Shown piece after piece: positions 7,343-13,892 of a DNA stretch of 15,485 bases. Origin of the DNA: DATFEN01 sp035691285 (lineage in GTDB: Bacteria; Acidobacteriota; Vicinamibacteria; Fen-336); the NCBI GenBank assembly GCA_035691285.1, contig DASSJI010000068.1:1-15485 (forward strand), in the 5' to 3' direction. The notes beneath the pieces were generated by a model. That model made no database searches and was not told the DNA's origin. It saw only the letters and a list, made by a program, of their open reading frames with translations. The translations under genes and the position numbers were made by a program. The stretch's first letter is position 1; each line of letters begins with the position of its first letter.

Positions 7343-8238
7343 CGACCGAGGAACGATGCGGCGCCCCTCGCGAGCAGGTCCTCGGCGACGGCACGCCCCA
7401 GGGCCCCGGGCTCGGCGCCGCGGCTCTCGGAGCGGAGCCACGCGCTGCCGTCCTCGCGGCCGACGAACGCCCGCAGCCGGAGCTGGCCGTCGGCCTCTTC
7501 CGCGAGCGCCCCGAGCGGCACGTTGCAGCCGCCGCCGAGCGCCGCGAGGAACGCGCGCTCCGCGGTGACGACCCGCGCCGTCGGCTCGTGACCCAGCGGC
7601 AAGACCGCCGCCGCGGCCCGTTCGTCGCCGGCGCGGCACTCCAGGGCGATCGCTCCCTGACCGGGCGCGGGCAGCAGCACCTCGGGCTCGAGCACCTCCG
7701 TGATCTCCGACGCGCGCTCCAGGCGCCGCATGCCGGCGACGGCCAGCAGGATCGCCTCGAACGCCCCTTCGCGGAGGCGGCGCAGGCGCGTGTCCACGTT
7801 CCCCCGCAGGTCCGCCACGACCAGGTCGGGCCGGCGGGCCCTGAGCTGGCTCTGCCGGCGCAGACTCGTCGTTCCGAGCCTGGCTCCAGGCGGGAGCCCG
7901 TCCAGCCGGGCGCCGGAGCTGGACACGAGCGCGTCGCGCGGGTCGGCCCGTTCCAGGAACGCGCAGAGGGCCAGGCCCGGCGGCAGCTCCGTCGGCACGT
8001 CCTTGAGGCTGTGGACCGCCAGGTCGACCTCGTCCGCCAGGAGCGCCTCCTCGATCTCCTTGAGGAAGGCGCCCTTGCCGCCAACCGATTCGAGACGACG
8101 GTCGAGCATCCGGTCCCCCAGGGTCGTGATCATCCGGATCTCCACGGAGTGACCCAGCGATTCCAAACGGCCCTTCACGTGATGGGCCTGCCACAGCGCG
8201 AGGGCGCTGGCGCGCGTGCCGATGCGGAGGGGAGGCAT
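7339..8238 (-). CDS. hemC: Hydroxymethylbilane synthase (porphobilinogen deaminase)
   Basis: This encodes 299 residues. It joins four porphobilinogen units into hydroxymethylbilane on a covalent dipyrromethane primer. The N-terminus PLRIGTRASALALWQA, the catalytic aspartate in AVHSLKDVP (Asp80), the LGTTSLRRQSQL and DLRGNVDTRL blocks with substrate-binding arginines, the LPAPGQGAIALECR block and the cofactor cysteine Cys238 in LGGGCNVPLGA are all present, so the enzyme looks intact. The ATG at 8238 lies only 14 bp from the ATG of the divergent AraC gene, so its promoter, if it has one, lies inside that gene; I see no convincing hexamers there. It is translationally coupled to hemD. Confidence 0.97.
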   Translation of the reverse strand: MPPLRIGTRASALALWQAHHVKGRLESLGHSVEIRMITTLGDRMLDRRLESVGGKGAFLKEIEEALLADEVDLAVHSLKDVPTELPPGLALCAFLERADPRDALVSSSGARLDGLPPGARLGTTSLRRQSQLRARRPDLVVADLRGNVDTRLRRLREGAFEAILLAVAGMRRLERASEITEVLEPEVLLPAPGQGAIALECRAGDERAAAAVLPLGHEPTARVVTAERAFLAALGGGCNVPLGALAEEADGQLRLRAFVGREDGSAWLRSESRGAEPGALGRAVAEDLLARGAASFLGR

Positions 8239-8252
8239 CGGCTCACGTTACC

Positions 8253-9107
8253 ATGCGGCCAGTGCGCTATCTCGAACGGGTCCCACGCCCGGAGCTTCGG
8301 CCCCATCTCGAGTGCCTGTGGGAGATCGCCGACACGAGGCCGCGCGTCACCCGGCCGCCCGAGCGCATCGTGCCCGACGGCTGCCCCGAGCTGATCGTCC
8401 ACCTGCGAGATCCCTTCAAGAGAAGCGTCGGGGGACGCTGGCGCACCCAGCCGCGCGTCTTCCTGGCCGGCACGCTGTCGCGGCCATGGCTCCTCCGCGG
8501 CGGGCGTCGCGTCCTCACGCTCGGGATGCGTTTTCGCCCCGGCGCACCGACAGCGCTCTTCCCCACGAGCATGGCCCGGACCCGCGACCAGGAGGTGCCT
8601 CTCGTGCAGCTCCAGGGCCTCCCGGCGTCGCGCACCCTCTGGACGCGGCTGGTCCGGGCGCGCTCGCCCGAGTCGCGCTTCGCCGCCGCGGAGGAGTGGC
8701 TGCTCGGCCGGCTGCTCGAGGCGCGGGCGCCGCGCGAGAGCGCTCGCACCGCGGTGGGGATCATCCTGAAGACGCGTGGGAAGGTTTCAGTCGACAGCGT
8801 CGCGCAGGAGCTGGGGTGGACGCGGAGACGGCTGGAGCGGGCCTTCGCGCGGGACCTCGGCATCGGACCCAAGCTGTACGCGCGGATCGTGCGCCTCAAC
8901 GCCGTGCTCCTGACCCTGGACGCTCCGGCGCGCCGGGCGGCCGTCGACCTCGCCCTCGAGGCCGGCTACTTCGACCAGGCCCACCTGTTGCGCGACTTCC
9001 GGCTCCTGGCCGGTCGCCGGCCGCGCTCCCCGCGGGAGGCCGACGGGGAGATGGCCCGGCACTTCACCCGCCCCGACCGGCTGCGCACGCTGTTCGTCGG
9101 CGAGTAG
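8253..9107 (+). CDS. AraC-family transcriptional regulator with DUF6597-like sensor domain
   Basis: This encodes 284 residues. The N-terminal half has the pattern of DUF6597-type AraC regulators: LRPHLECLWE (15-24), the signature RIVPDGCPELIVHL (38-51), then LAGTLSRPW and GMRFRPGA, a cupin-like region. The C-terminal AraC DNA-binding domain (about 167-258) has two helix-turn-helices, VDSVAQELGWTRRRLERAFARDLGIGPKLYARIVRLN and AVDLALEAGYFDQAHLLRDFRLLAGRRP, with the conserved F-D-Q-A-H-L-x-R-D-F core. The ligand is unknown. It is divergent from hemC and followed 61 bp later by a secreted DUF6265-like gene, which is its most likely regulatory target or partner. A GTG at 8262 is an alternative start. 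Confidence 0.92.
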   Translation: MRPVRYLERVPRPELRPHLECLWEIADTRPRVTRPPERIVPDGCPELIVHLRDPFKRSVGGRWRTQPRVFLAGTLSRPWLLRGGRRVLTLGMRFRPGAPTALFPTSMARTRDQEVPLVQLQGLPASRTLWTRLVRARSPESRFAAAEEWLLGRLLEARAPRESARTAVGIILKTRGKVSVDSVAQELGWTRRRLERAFARDLGIGPKLYARIVRLNAVLLTLDAPARRAAVDLALEAGYFDQAHLLRDFRLLAGRRPRSPREADGEMARHFTRPDRLRTLFVGE

Positions 9108-9168
9108 CGTCGCATTCTTCCAATCCCGACGACTGTCGATCGCCGAGACTCCCCCCGAGGAGAGAAAC

Positions 9169-9639
9169 ATGATCCCGAGAACGGTTCCGATCGTCGTCCT
9201 GTGGGCTTCCCTCACGGCGCCCGTCGACGCAGCGGAGTCCCGCCAGGCGATCGAGCGCCTCGCCTGGATGGAAGGCCGCTGGACGGGCGAGCGGGACGGC
9301 GTCGCCATGGAGGAGCGCTGGACCGGTCCGCTGGGTGGGGCGCTCCTGGGCGTTCACGCGGACGTTAAGGACGGACGGCTCGTGTCGTGGGAGTTCCTGC
9401 GCATCGACACCACGGGCGACGGGACGTTCTACTTCGCGAGCCCGCGCTCGGCGCCGCCCACGCCCTTCAGGCTGGTCTCGCAGGACTCGAGACGCGTCGT
9501 GTTCGAGAACAAGGAGCATGACTTCCCGCAGCGCATCCTCTACTGGCTGGACGAAAAGGGCGCCCTCCACGCCCGCATCGAGGGCCCCCAGGACGGCAAG
9601 ACTGTCTACGAGGAGTGGACGTGGACGAAGCGACCGTGA
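9169..9639 (+). CDS. Secreted DUF6265-like protein
   Basis: This encodes 156 residues from an ATG preceded by AGGAG (9158-9162, 6-nt spacing), the clearest plus-strand ribosome site in the window. Residues 1-22 form a Sec signal peptide (hydrophobic IVVLWASLTAPVDA, predicted cleavage near AAES). The mature domain has the pattern LAWMEGRWTGERDG, EERWTGPLGGALLG, WEFLRI, FYFASPRSAPPTPFRLV, VVFENKEHDFPQRILYW, LHARIEG and EEWTWTK. This is the W-x-x-G-x-W / N-x-x-HDFPQ-x-I-x-Y arrangement of DUF6265, a beta-barrel, lipocalin-like family of unknown function. It ends 19 bp before the convergent hemA stop. Confidence 0.88.
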   Translation: MIPRTVPIVVLWASLTAPVDAAESRQAIERLAWMEGRWTGERDGVAMEERWTGPLGGALLGVHADVKDGRLVSWEFLRIDTTGDGTFYFASPRSAPPTPFRLVSQDSRRVVFENKEHDFPQRILYWLDEKGALHARIEGPQDGKTVYEEWTWTKRP

Positions 9640-9658
9640 CGCGCGGCGGTCCGCATCG

Positions 9659-10912
9659 TTACAGCCCGAACAGCCGCCTGACCAGCTCCACCACGTCCGG
9701 CGCGCTGCCGTTCTTCGCCACCTCCTTCAGGTGGGCGGTCGGCGGATGCAGCAGCTTGTTGACGATCGCGGACGTCGCCGCGTCGATCGCGGACTCCTGC
9801 TCGGCGGTCAGGGGTCCGAGGCGTTTGCGCGCCCGCTCGAGCTCCGCCCGACGTATGGCCTCGGCGCGCTGGCGCAGGTCGGCCAGGAGCGGCGCGACGT
9901 CCAGGGATTTCTGCCACTCCAGGAAAGCCCGGACCTCGCTCTCGACGATCGCCTCCGCGGAGGCCGCCTCCTTCTTCCGCTCCCGCAGGTTGGCGTCGGC
10001 GACCGCCTTGAGGTCGTCGAGGTCGTAGAGGAAGACGTTCGCCAGCTCGCGGACGTCGGGCTCGACGTCCCGCGGCACGGCGATGTCGATGAGGAAGAGC
10101 GGGCGGCGTCGGGCCCGGACCGCGGCCGCCACGTCCTCCTTGTGGATGACGGTGTGCGGGGCGCCGGTGCTGCTGATCACCACGTCGGCTTTGGCCAGCT
10201 CGGCCTGCAACGCCTCGAAGGGCGCCGCCTGGCCTCCCAGGGCGGCGGCGAGCTCCTCGGCCTTCTCGAAGGTGCGCCCGCCGAGAACCGTCGCTCGCGC
10301 CCCTCCGCTCACGAGGTGCCGGGCGCTGAGCTCGCTCATCTTGCCGGCGCCCACCAGCAGGACCGACCGATCCTTGAGCGACCCGAAGATCTTCCGGGCC
10401 AGCTCGACCGCCACGGAGGAGACCGAGACCGCGTTCTGGCCGATGCGCGTCTCGCTTCGCGCCCGCTTGGCCGCCGAGAGCGAGCGGTTGCGGAGCGCCC
10501 CCAGGCTCGCGCCCAGGCTCTTCGCCTCTTCGGCGATCTCGTAGGCCTCCTTGACCTGGCCGAGGATCTGCGGCTCGCCGATCACCATCGAGTCGAGGCT
10601 GGCCGCAACCCGGAACGCGTGCCGGACGGCCGCCTCGCCGGAGACGGCGTAGACGTACGGACCCAGGTCGCCAGCCGCGCGGCCGTGATAGCCCTCGAGG
10701 AAGCGCGCCACCGCGTCGGCGGGCGCGCCTTCGGCGGCGCGTCCATACACCTCCACGCGGTTGCAGGTCGACAGGATCATCGCCTCCTCGAGGCCCGCCT
10801 CCGCCCGGGCCCGCGCCAGCGCCTCGGAGATGCGCTCGCGGGGGAACGCCAGCGCCTCGCGCACGTCGAGGGGCGCGGTGCGATGGCTCACGCCGACGAC
10901 GACGAGGGTCAA
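9659..10912 (-). CDS. hemA: Glutamyl-tRNA reductase
   Basis: This encodes 417 residues and is the committed step of C5 tetrapyrrole synthesis, turning Glu-tRNA into glutamate-1-semialdehyde with NADPH. The catalytic nucleophile is Cys50 in ILSTCNRVEVYG, the usual position. GVSHRTAPLDVRE opens the catalytic domain, GEPQILGQVKEAY and RIGQNAVSVSSVAVELA follow, and VLLVGAGKMSELSARHL is the NADPH-binding Rossmann loop. DIAVPRDVEPDV and the C-terminal helical dimerisation domain complete it. The start is TTG at 10912, overlapping the upstream stop as TTGA. There is no ATG or GTG close upstream in frame, and the next GTG would cut into the first strand. Usual proteobacterial HemA is regulated by heme-dependent proteolysis; nothing in the sequence speaks to that here. 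Confidence 0.97.
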   Translation of the reverse strand: MTLVVVGVSHRTAPLDVREALAFPRERISEALARARAEAGLEEAMILSTCNRVEVYGRAAEGAPADAVARFLEGYHGRAAGDLGPYVYAVSGEAAVRHAFRVAASLDSMVIGEPQILGQVKEAYEIAEEAKSLGASLGALRNRSLSAAKRARSETRIGQNAVSVSSVAVELARKIFGSLKDRSVLLVGAGKMSELSARHLVSGGARATVLGGRTFEKAEELAAALGGQAAPFEALQAELAKADVVISSTGAPHTVIHKEDVAAAVRARRRPLFLIDIAVPRDVEPDVRELANVFLYDLDDLKAVADANLRERKKEAASAEAIVESEVRAFLEWQKSLDVAPLLADLRQRAEAIRRAELERARKRLGPLTAEQESAIDAATSAIVNKLLHPPTAHLKEVAKNGSAPDVVELVRRLFGL

Positions 10913-11718
10913 GCGCCGCCCCTCGCGCTCCGGGCCAGCGACAGCGAGAAGAAGGTGAACACGACGATCACGAAGCCGGCGATGCCGAGGAGCGCGGCGC
11001 GACGCCCGCCCCAGCCCGATCTCCGGCGCGCGACCAGCATGACCACGTAGATCAACCACGCCAGCGACGCGCTCCACTCCTTCGGGGTGCCGGTCCAGAT
11101 CGCGCCGCGGCTCAGGTTCCACATGAGGCCGGTGAGGATCGCGAGGGTCAGGAAGACGAAGCCGACCTCCACCGAGTGCCCGCCCAGCGTGTCGCAGCGC
11201 TCCAGGCTCGGCGCCAGGTAGTAGAAGGCCCGGGGCGACCGGGATCGCAGCTCGCGCTCCTGGATCAGGTACATCACGCCCATCGCGAAGGCCACGAAAA
11301 GCGCGCCGTAGCCGATCAGGGCCAGGGTGGTGTGGATGGGCAGGTACAGGCTGCGCAGGATCGGGTCCTCGCGCTCGCTCACCGGCGTCAGGACCGCGAC
11401 CAGCACCAGCACGAAGGCCGCCGGATAGACCGCGAGGCCCAGCGCGTCCACGCGTGCCTGGACGTACGTCGCGAGGAAGGCGAGGACCGTCGCCCAGGCG
11501 AGGAACGACGCGCCGTCGTGGAAGCCGACGATGGGAAAATGGCCGGCCTCGGTCCAGCGCTGGGAGAGCGAGGCGGTGTGCATCGCGAAGCCGGCGAGCG
11601 CCGCGGTGACCGTCCAGGTCGTGAGGAGCCGGCGCCGCGCGACGGCCTGCAGCAGCACGTTCAGCGCGCCCACGGCGTAGAAGCCCAGCGTCAGGAGCAG
11701 GTAGATCCGGGAGCTCAT
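10909..11718 (-). CDS. CcsA/HemX-type cytochrome c assembly (heme handling) membrane protein
   Basis: This encodes 269 residues with about eight hydrophobic segments (near 5-25, 33-50, 68-88, 94-112, 128-150, 184-200, 216-230 and 242-262). Family features are AGFAMHTASL with His47, GHFPIVGFHDGASFLAWA, PIHTTLALIGYGALFVAFAMGVMYL with His129 and WNLSRGAIWTGTPKEWSASLAWLIY (200-224). The last corresponds to the tryptophan-rich WWD heme-presenting motif of CcsA, but here it is degenerate, with TGTPKE where CcsA usually has W-x-W-DPKE. That is closer to HemX-like members found beside hemA. The role is likely heme delivery or stabilisation or control of HemA at the inner membrane. The last codons overlap the hemA TTG start. 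No strong SD or promoter is visible upstream. Confidence 0.85.
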   Translation of the reverse strand: MSSRIYLLLTLGFYAVGALNVLLQAVARRRLLTTWTVTAALAGFAMHTASLSQRWTEAGHFPIVGFHDGASFLAWATVLAFLATYVQARVDALGLAVYPAAFVLVLVAVLTPVSEREDPILRSLYLPIHTTLALIGYGALFVAFAMGVMYLIQERELRSRSPRAFYYLAPSLERCDTLGGHSVEVGFVFLTLAILTGLMWNLSRGAIWTGTPKEWSASLAWLIYVVMLVARRRSGWGGRRAALLGIAGFVIVVFTFFSLSLARSARGGA

Positions 11719-11869
11719 CGTCCGTGGGGAACGTTAGCACGGCTGCGGGCGCCCGCGCGGCGCTGACGGTTGGTACGGGGAACGACAGGGCCCGGGTTCG
11801 GGCCGGCGGGATTCGAGGCGGGGTGACTGGAGGCTTGGGATGGCGGGAGGCCGCGCGGGCGCCCGTGCC
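11719..11869. other. Intergenic stretch upstream of the hemX/ccsA-like gene
   Basis: This 151-bp gap contains the 12-bp perfect palindrome GCGGGCGCCCGC (11745-11756) and a second, 10-bp version, CGGGCGCCCG (11856-11865), just past the Big_5 stop. I could not find a convincing -35/-10 pair on the minus strand, so whether hemX-hemA has its own promoter here is unresolved. GC-rich palindromes of this size arise easily by chance in this composition. Confidence 0.3.
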
Positions 11870-12193
11870 TCACGGCGCTGTGCTCGGTTCGGCTCGGCCG
11901 CCGGGAACGAAGCGGCTCCAGTGGGTCTCCAGGGGCCGGTCGCGACGGTCGCGCAGCCCCTGGGTCACGACGAAGTGGATGGCCCGGTCGCGGAGCGAGC
12001 GCAGCGGCCGCCAGACCACGACGCGGCCGTCGCCGCTGAGGCGAGCCGACCCCGGGACCGGACCGTGCGCGTCGAGGACCCGGACCGTGTCCGGCCGGAC
12101 GCTCCTCGGATCCAGCGGAGCCGAGACGCGCAGCACCACGGATCCGTCTCCGAGGGCCAGCGCCGCGCCCAGCACGCGGCCTGCGGGACTCAC
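11870..12193 (-). CDS. Small SbsA Ig-like (Big_5-like) domain protein coupled to the pseudopilin gene
   Basis: This encodes 107 residues. The frame is open upstream, but the coding-looking part begins at a GTG that overlaps the pseudopilin stop as GTGA. A second GTG 12 nt earlier (12205) is an alternative. The pattern VSPAGRVLGAALAL..SVVLRVSAPLDPRSVRPDTVRVLDAHG...ARLSGDGRVVVWRPLRSLRDRAIHFVVTQGLRDRRDRPL matches the strand order of SbsA Ig-like domains: SPA opening, 'S-x-P-L-D-P-x-S-V', then 'P-L...T/F-x-V-T-x-G-L-x-D-x-x-x-x-P-L'. There is no signal peptide although such domains are normally extracellular, so it is either exported another way, produced as a frameshift extension of the pseudopilin, or a remnant of a larger protein. 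The family call is by pattern and moderately sure. Confidence 0.65.
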   Translation of the reverse strand: MSPAGRVLGAALALGDGSVVLRVSAPLDPRSVRPDTVRVLDAHGPVPGSARLSGDGRVVVWRPLRSLRDRAIHFVVTQGLRDRRDRPLETHWSRFVPGGRAEPSTAP

Positions 12194-12765
12194 CGCTCCC
12201 TCCACGCGCCGGCCTGGCACAGCCAGAACGAGACGCGGGCGGTCGCGGGCGCCACGCGCACGGCGGCCTGTTCGAAGCGGGTCGCGAGGTAGAACGTGCC
12301 GGGCGTCGCCGTGCCGTCCGGCGAGAAGGACAGGAGGTTCGAGCGGCCGAAGCGGATCGGGTCGTCGGTCGAGAGCGTGCCGCGGTCCGGCGGGATCGCG
12401 GGCGTCCCGGGCAGGATCGCGACGCGCACGTCGGGCGCTCCGCCCGTCAGCGCGAACGGCCCGGCGATCCGGCGATCCCGGCCCGAGGCGATCTCCGAAG
12501 AGAGCACGCCGTTCCAGTTCGCGTCGGCGTACACGCTGAACACCGGCCCGTCCGGGCTCGTCTCGAACCGGATCGCCGTCTGGCGTCCGGTGCGCACCGC
12601 GATCGAGCGCGCCTTGCGGAACTCGCCCTGGAACACCCGCGCCCCCGCCTGCAGGCTGGAGCGAACCGCGTAGGCGCGCAGCGTCGGCGCCGACAGCGCG
12701 CCGAGGAGCAGCAGGATGGCCACCACGATCAACGTCTCCGCGAGGCTGAAGCCGCGTTCGCGCAT
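12190..12765 (-). CDS. GspH/FimT-family type IV pseudopilin
   Basis: This encodes 191 residues. The type III (prepilin) signal is MRERG then FSLAETLIVVAILLLLGALSAPTL. Cleavage is after Gly5, the mature Phe is residue 6 and the conserved Glu at mature position 5 is residue 10. The body has the GspH/FimT pattern (LQAGARVFQGEFRKARSIAVRTGRQTAIRFE, later VYADANWNGVLSSE and FSPDGTATPGTFYLA), ending in a strand RVSFWLCQAGAW. Such minor pseudopilins initiate pilus or pseudopilus assembly in the inner membrane, for twitching, DNA uptake or type II secretion. A prepilin peptidase is not in the window. A good SD (GGAGG, 7 nt before the ATG) supports the start. It lies downstream of comEA, which hints at a competence or pilus function. 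Confidence 0.92.
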   Translation of the reverse strand: MRERGFSLAETLIVVAILLLLGALSAPTLRAYAVRSSLQAGARVFQGEFRKARSIAVRTGRQTAIRFETSPDGPVFSVYADANWNGVLSSEIASGRDRRIAGPFALTGGAPDVRVAILPGTPAIPPDRGTLSTDDPIRFGRSNLLSFSPDGTATPGTFYLATRFEQAAVRVAPATARVSFWLCQAGAWRER

Positions 12766-12787
12766 GGAGCTTCCTCCGTTCGGGCGA

Positions 12788-12816
12788 GGAGGGGGCGGCT
12801 CGCCGCCGCCCCCTCC
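12788..12816. other. Strong GC hairpin between comEA and the pseudopilin gene
   Basis: GGAGGGGGCGGC (12788-12799) pairs perfectly with GCCGCCCCCTCC (12805-12816) around a 5-nt loop: a 12-bp all-GC stem except one A-T. It lies in the 57-bp gap after the comEA stop. On the minus strand no U-run follows, so it may act as an mRNA stabiliser or partial attenuator rather than a full terminator. It could favour comEA over the downstream genes. Confidence 0.5.
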
Positions 12817-12822
12817 GCCGCC

Positions 12823-13143
12823 CTACTTGGACGCTCCCTTCGCGGGCTCGCCGACCGTGAGGTGCGGCTCGAGCTTGGCGAGGTTCTTCTCGCCGATGCC
12901 CTTCACCGTCATCAGCTCCTGCACCGACTTGAACGCGCCGCTCTTCTGGCGCTGCTCGACGATCCGCGCGGCCAGCGTGTCGCCGATGCCCGGCAGCGCT
13001 GCGAGCTGCTCGACGCTCGCCGTGTTGATGTTGACCTTGCCCGCGGGGGCCGCCGCCGACGCGGCCAGGGCCACGCCCGAGGCGGCGAGGAACGCCAGCG
13101 CGAACGCGAGACCGAGGGCGACCTGACGCATGGACTTCTTCAT
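12823..13143 (-). CDS. comEA: ComEA-like secreted helix-hairpin-helix DNA-binding protein
   Basis: This encodes 106 residues. The frame is open back to 13299, but ATG 13143 follows AGGAGAG and begins a clean signal peptide (MKKSMRQVALGLAFALAFLAASGVALAAS), so the shorter form is chosen. The mature part is a single ComEA-type HhH domain: KVNINTASVEQLAALPGIGDTLAARIV (hairpin PGIG, 51-54) and SGAFKSVQELMTVKGIGEKNLAKLEPHL (hairpin KGIG, 81-84). Periplasmic ComEA binds incoming double-stranded DNA during transformation. Short single-domain forms like this are common in bacteria not proven to be competent, so a competence role is inferred, helped by the neighbouring pseudopilin gene. Confidence 0.9.
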   Translation of the reverse strand: MKKSMRQVALGLAFALAFLAASGVALAASAAAPAGKVNINTASVEQLAALPGIGDTLAARIVEQRQKSGAFKSVQELMTVKGIGEKNLAKLEPHLTVGEPAKGASK

Positions 13144-13433
13144 TGGCTTCTCTCCTTTGGAATCGCCCGGCGCCAGCCCCCGTCTCTCCCTCGGAGACCG
13201 GCGCCGGGCACGCCACACACGCCGGAGAGCGGAGCAACGGCCCTGCCACGGTCGAGCGGAGCAGGCCTGCCGGCCCCGAAGCCCGTGCCGCGTCGCCACT
13301 TGGGGAGAGGTGGCGCGGGTGCGGTTGCACGGCGCCGCCCGCGCGCGCGCGTCAAGCGCGCTTGACGCGCTTCTGCAGAACCGGGGCGAAGTCGTTGACC
13401 GGACGCCGCCGGGCGGGCGTCAAGGCAGGTTGG
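13144..13433. other. 290-bp non-coding stretch upstream of comEA
   Basis: I see no supported gene here; the reading frames crossing it are Arg/Pro/Ala-rich shadows. It holds the comEA ribosome site (AGGAGAG on the minus strand near 13150-13156), a weak 6-bp stem CGCCAC/GTGGCG around 13300, a (CG)6 tract at 13340-13351, a 24-bp perfect palindrome at 13347-13370, and further TTGAC/GTCAA motifs near 13395 and 13419. No clear -10 hexamer could be matched to the TTGAC motifs, so the comEA promoter is not placed. Confidence 0.5.
13347..13370. repeat. 24-bp perfect palindrome, possible operator
   Basis: The half-site GCGCGTCAAGCG (13347-13358) is followed immediately by its exact reverse complement CGCTTGACGCGC (13359-13370), with no spacer. 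It abuts a (CG)6 alternating tract. A contiguous palindrome with GTCAAG/CTTGAC arms looks like a dimeric repressor site, or could form a cruciform. It lies about 200 bp upstream of comEA and 63 bp past the NYN stop. No U-tract makes an intrinsic terminator unlikely. No regulator can be named. Confidence 0.5.
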
Positions 13434-13892
13434 CTACTCTTCCCCCTGGAAGCGCCGCAGCCATCCCTCCACGTCGTCCTCGCGCTCCGGCTTCTCGGAG
13501 GCGGCCGCGGCGGCTCGAGGCAGCCGCCGCTCGATGGCGTTCCACTCGTGGGCGCGGAGGACCGACGCGCCGAGGGTCTTGACGTAGGAGTAGAGCGCCT
13601 TGTCCGACGTGACGACGATCAGCTCGGCCGGCCGCTCGGCCCGCTCGACGATGCGACGGATCAGGGTGTCCGCGTCCTCCCCGGGCTCGGGCACGCGCAG
13701 GGTCAGCGGGCCGAGATCCTGCAAGGCAAGCTCGGGGCGGAGGGGCGCGCCGTCGAAGACCAGCGTGGCACGAGCCCCGCGAGCCCTGCAGAACGCCGCC
13801 ACGCGCCGCACCGCTTCCGCCCGGCGGTCGTCTCCCGAGCGTGGTCCTCCCCAGGACCCGAGCAGGTTGTTTCCGTCGATCAGGTAGGGCGT
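13434..13892 (-). CDS. NYN-domain (YacP-like) ribonuclease, apparent ACG start
   Basis: From ACG 13892 this gives 152 residues, the expected length for single-domain NYN/YacP proteins. The first codons read PYLIDGNNLLG, the first strand and first catalytic aspartate (Asp6) of the family. Further acidic residues follow: Asp47 (LVFDGAP), Asp73/Asp75 (GEDADTLI) and Asp97 (VVTSDKALYSYVKTLGA). The nearest ordinary start, GTG at 13811, would delete 27 residues including Asp6 and leave a crippled domain. Between the TAG of the upstream gene and PYL there is no ATG, GTG or TTG, only ACG; CTG at 13883 is another rare option. The fold is PIN-like and the likely role is metal-dependent RNA cleavage in the cytoplasm, as for Rae1. 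It follows a zinc-ribbon gene with no gap. Confidence 0.85.
   Translation of the reverse strand, partial: TPYLIDGNNLLGSWGGPRSGDDRRAEAVRRVAAFCRARGARATLVFDGAPLRPELALQDLGPLTLRVPEPGEDADTLIRRIVERAERPAELIVVTSDKALYSYVKTLGASVLRAHEWNAIERRLPRAAAAASEKPEREDDVEGWLRRFQGEE

Noticed and set aside
6579..8194. Long minus-strand frames spanning hemC and hemD in other phases
   Set aside because: The parts outside HemC and HemD are Arg/Gly/Pro-rich shadows. Only the segment from 7342 down matches HemD.
9640..9658. Possible terminator between the convergent DUF6265-like gene and hemA
   Set aside because: Only a 5-bp GACCG/CGGTC stem with a 10-nt loop and no T-run; too weak to call.
9335..11050. A 571-codon plus-strand frame over hemA
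   Set aside because: Low-complexity shadow of hemA. The hemA reading has the catalytic cysteine and NADPH loop.
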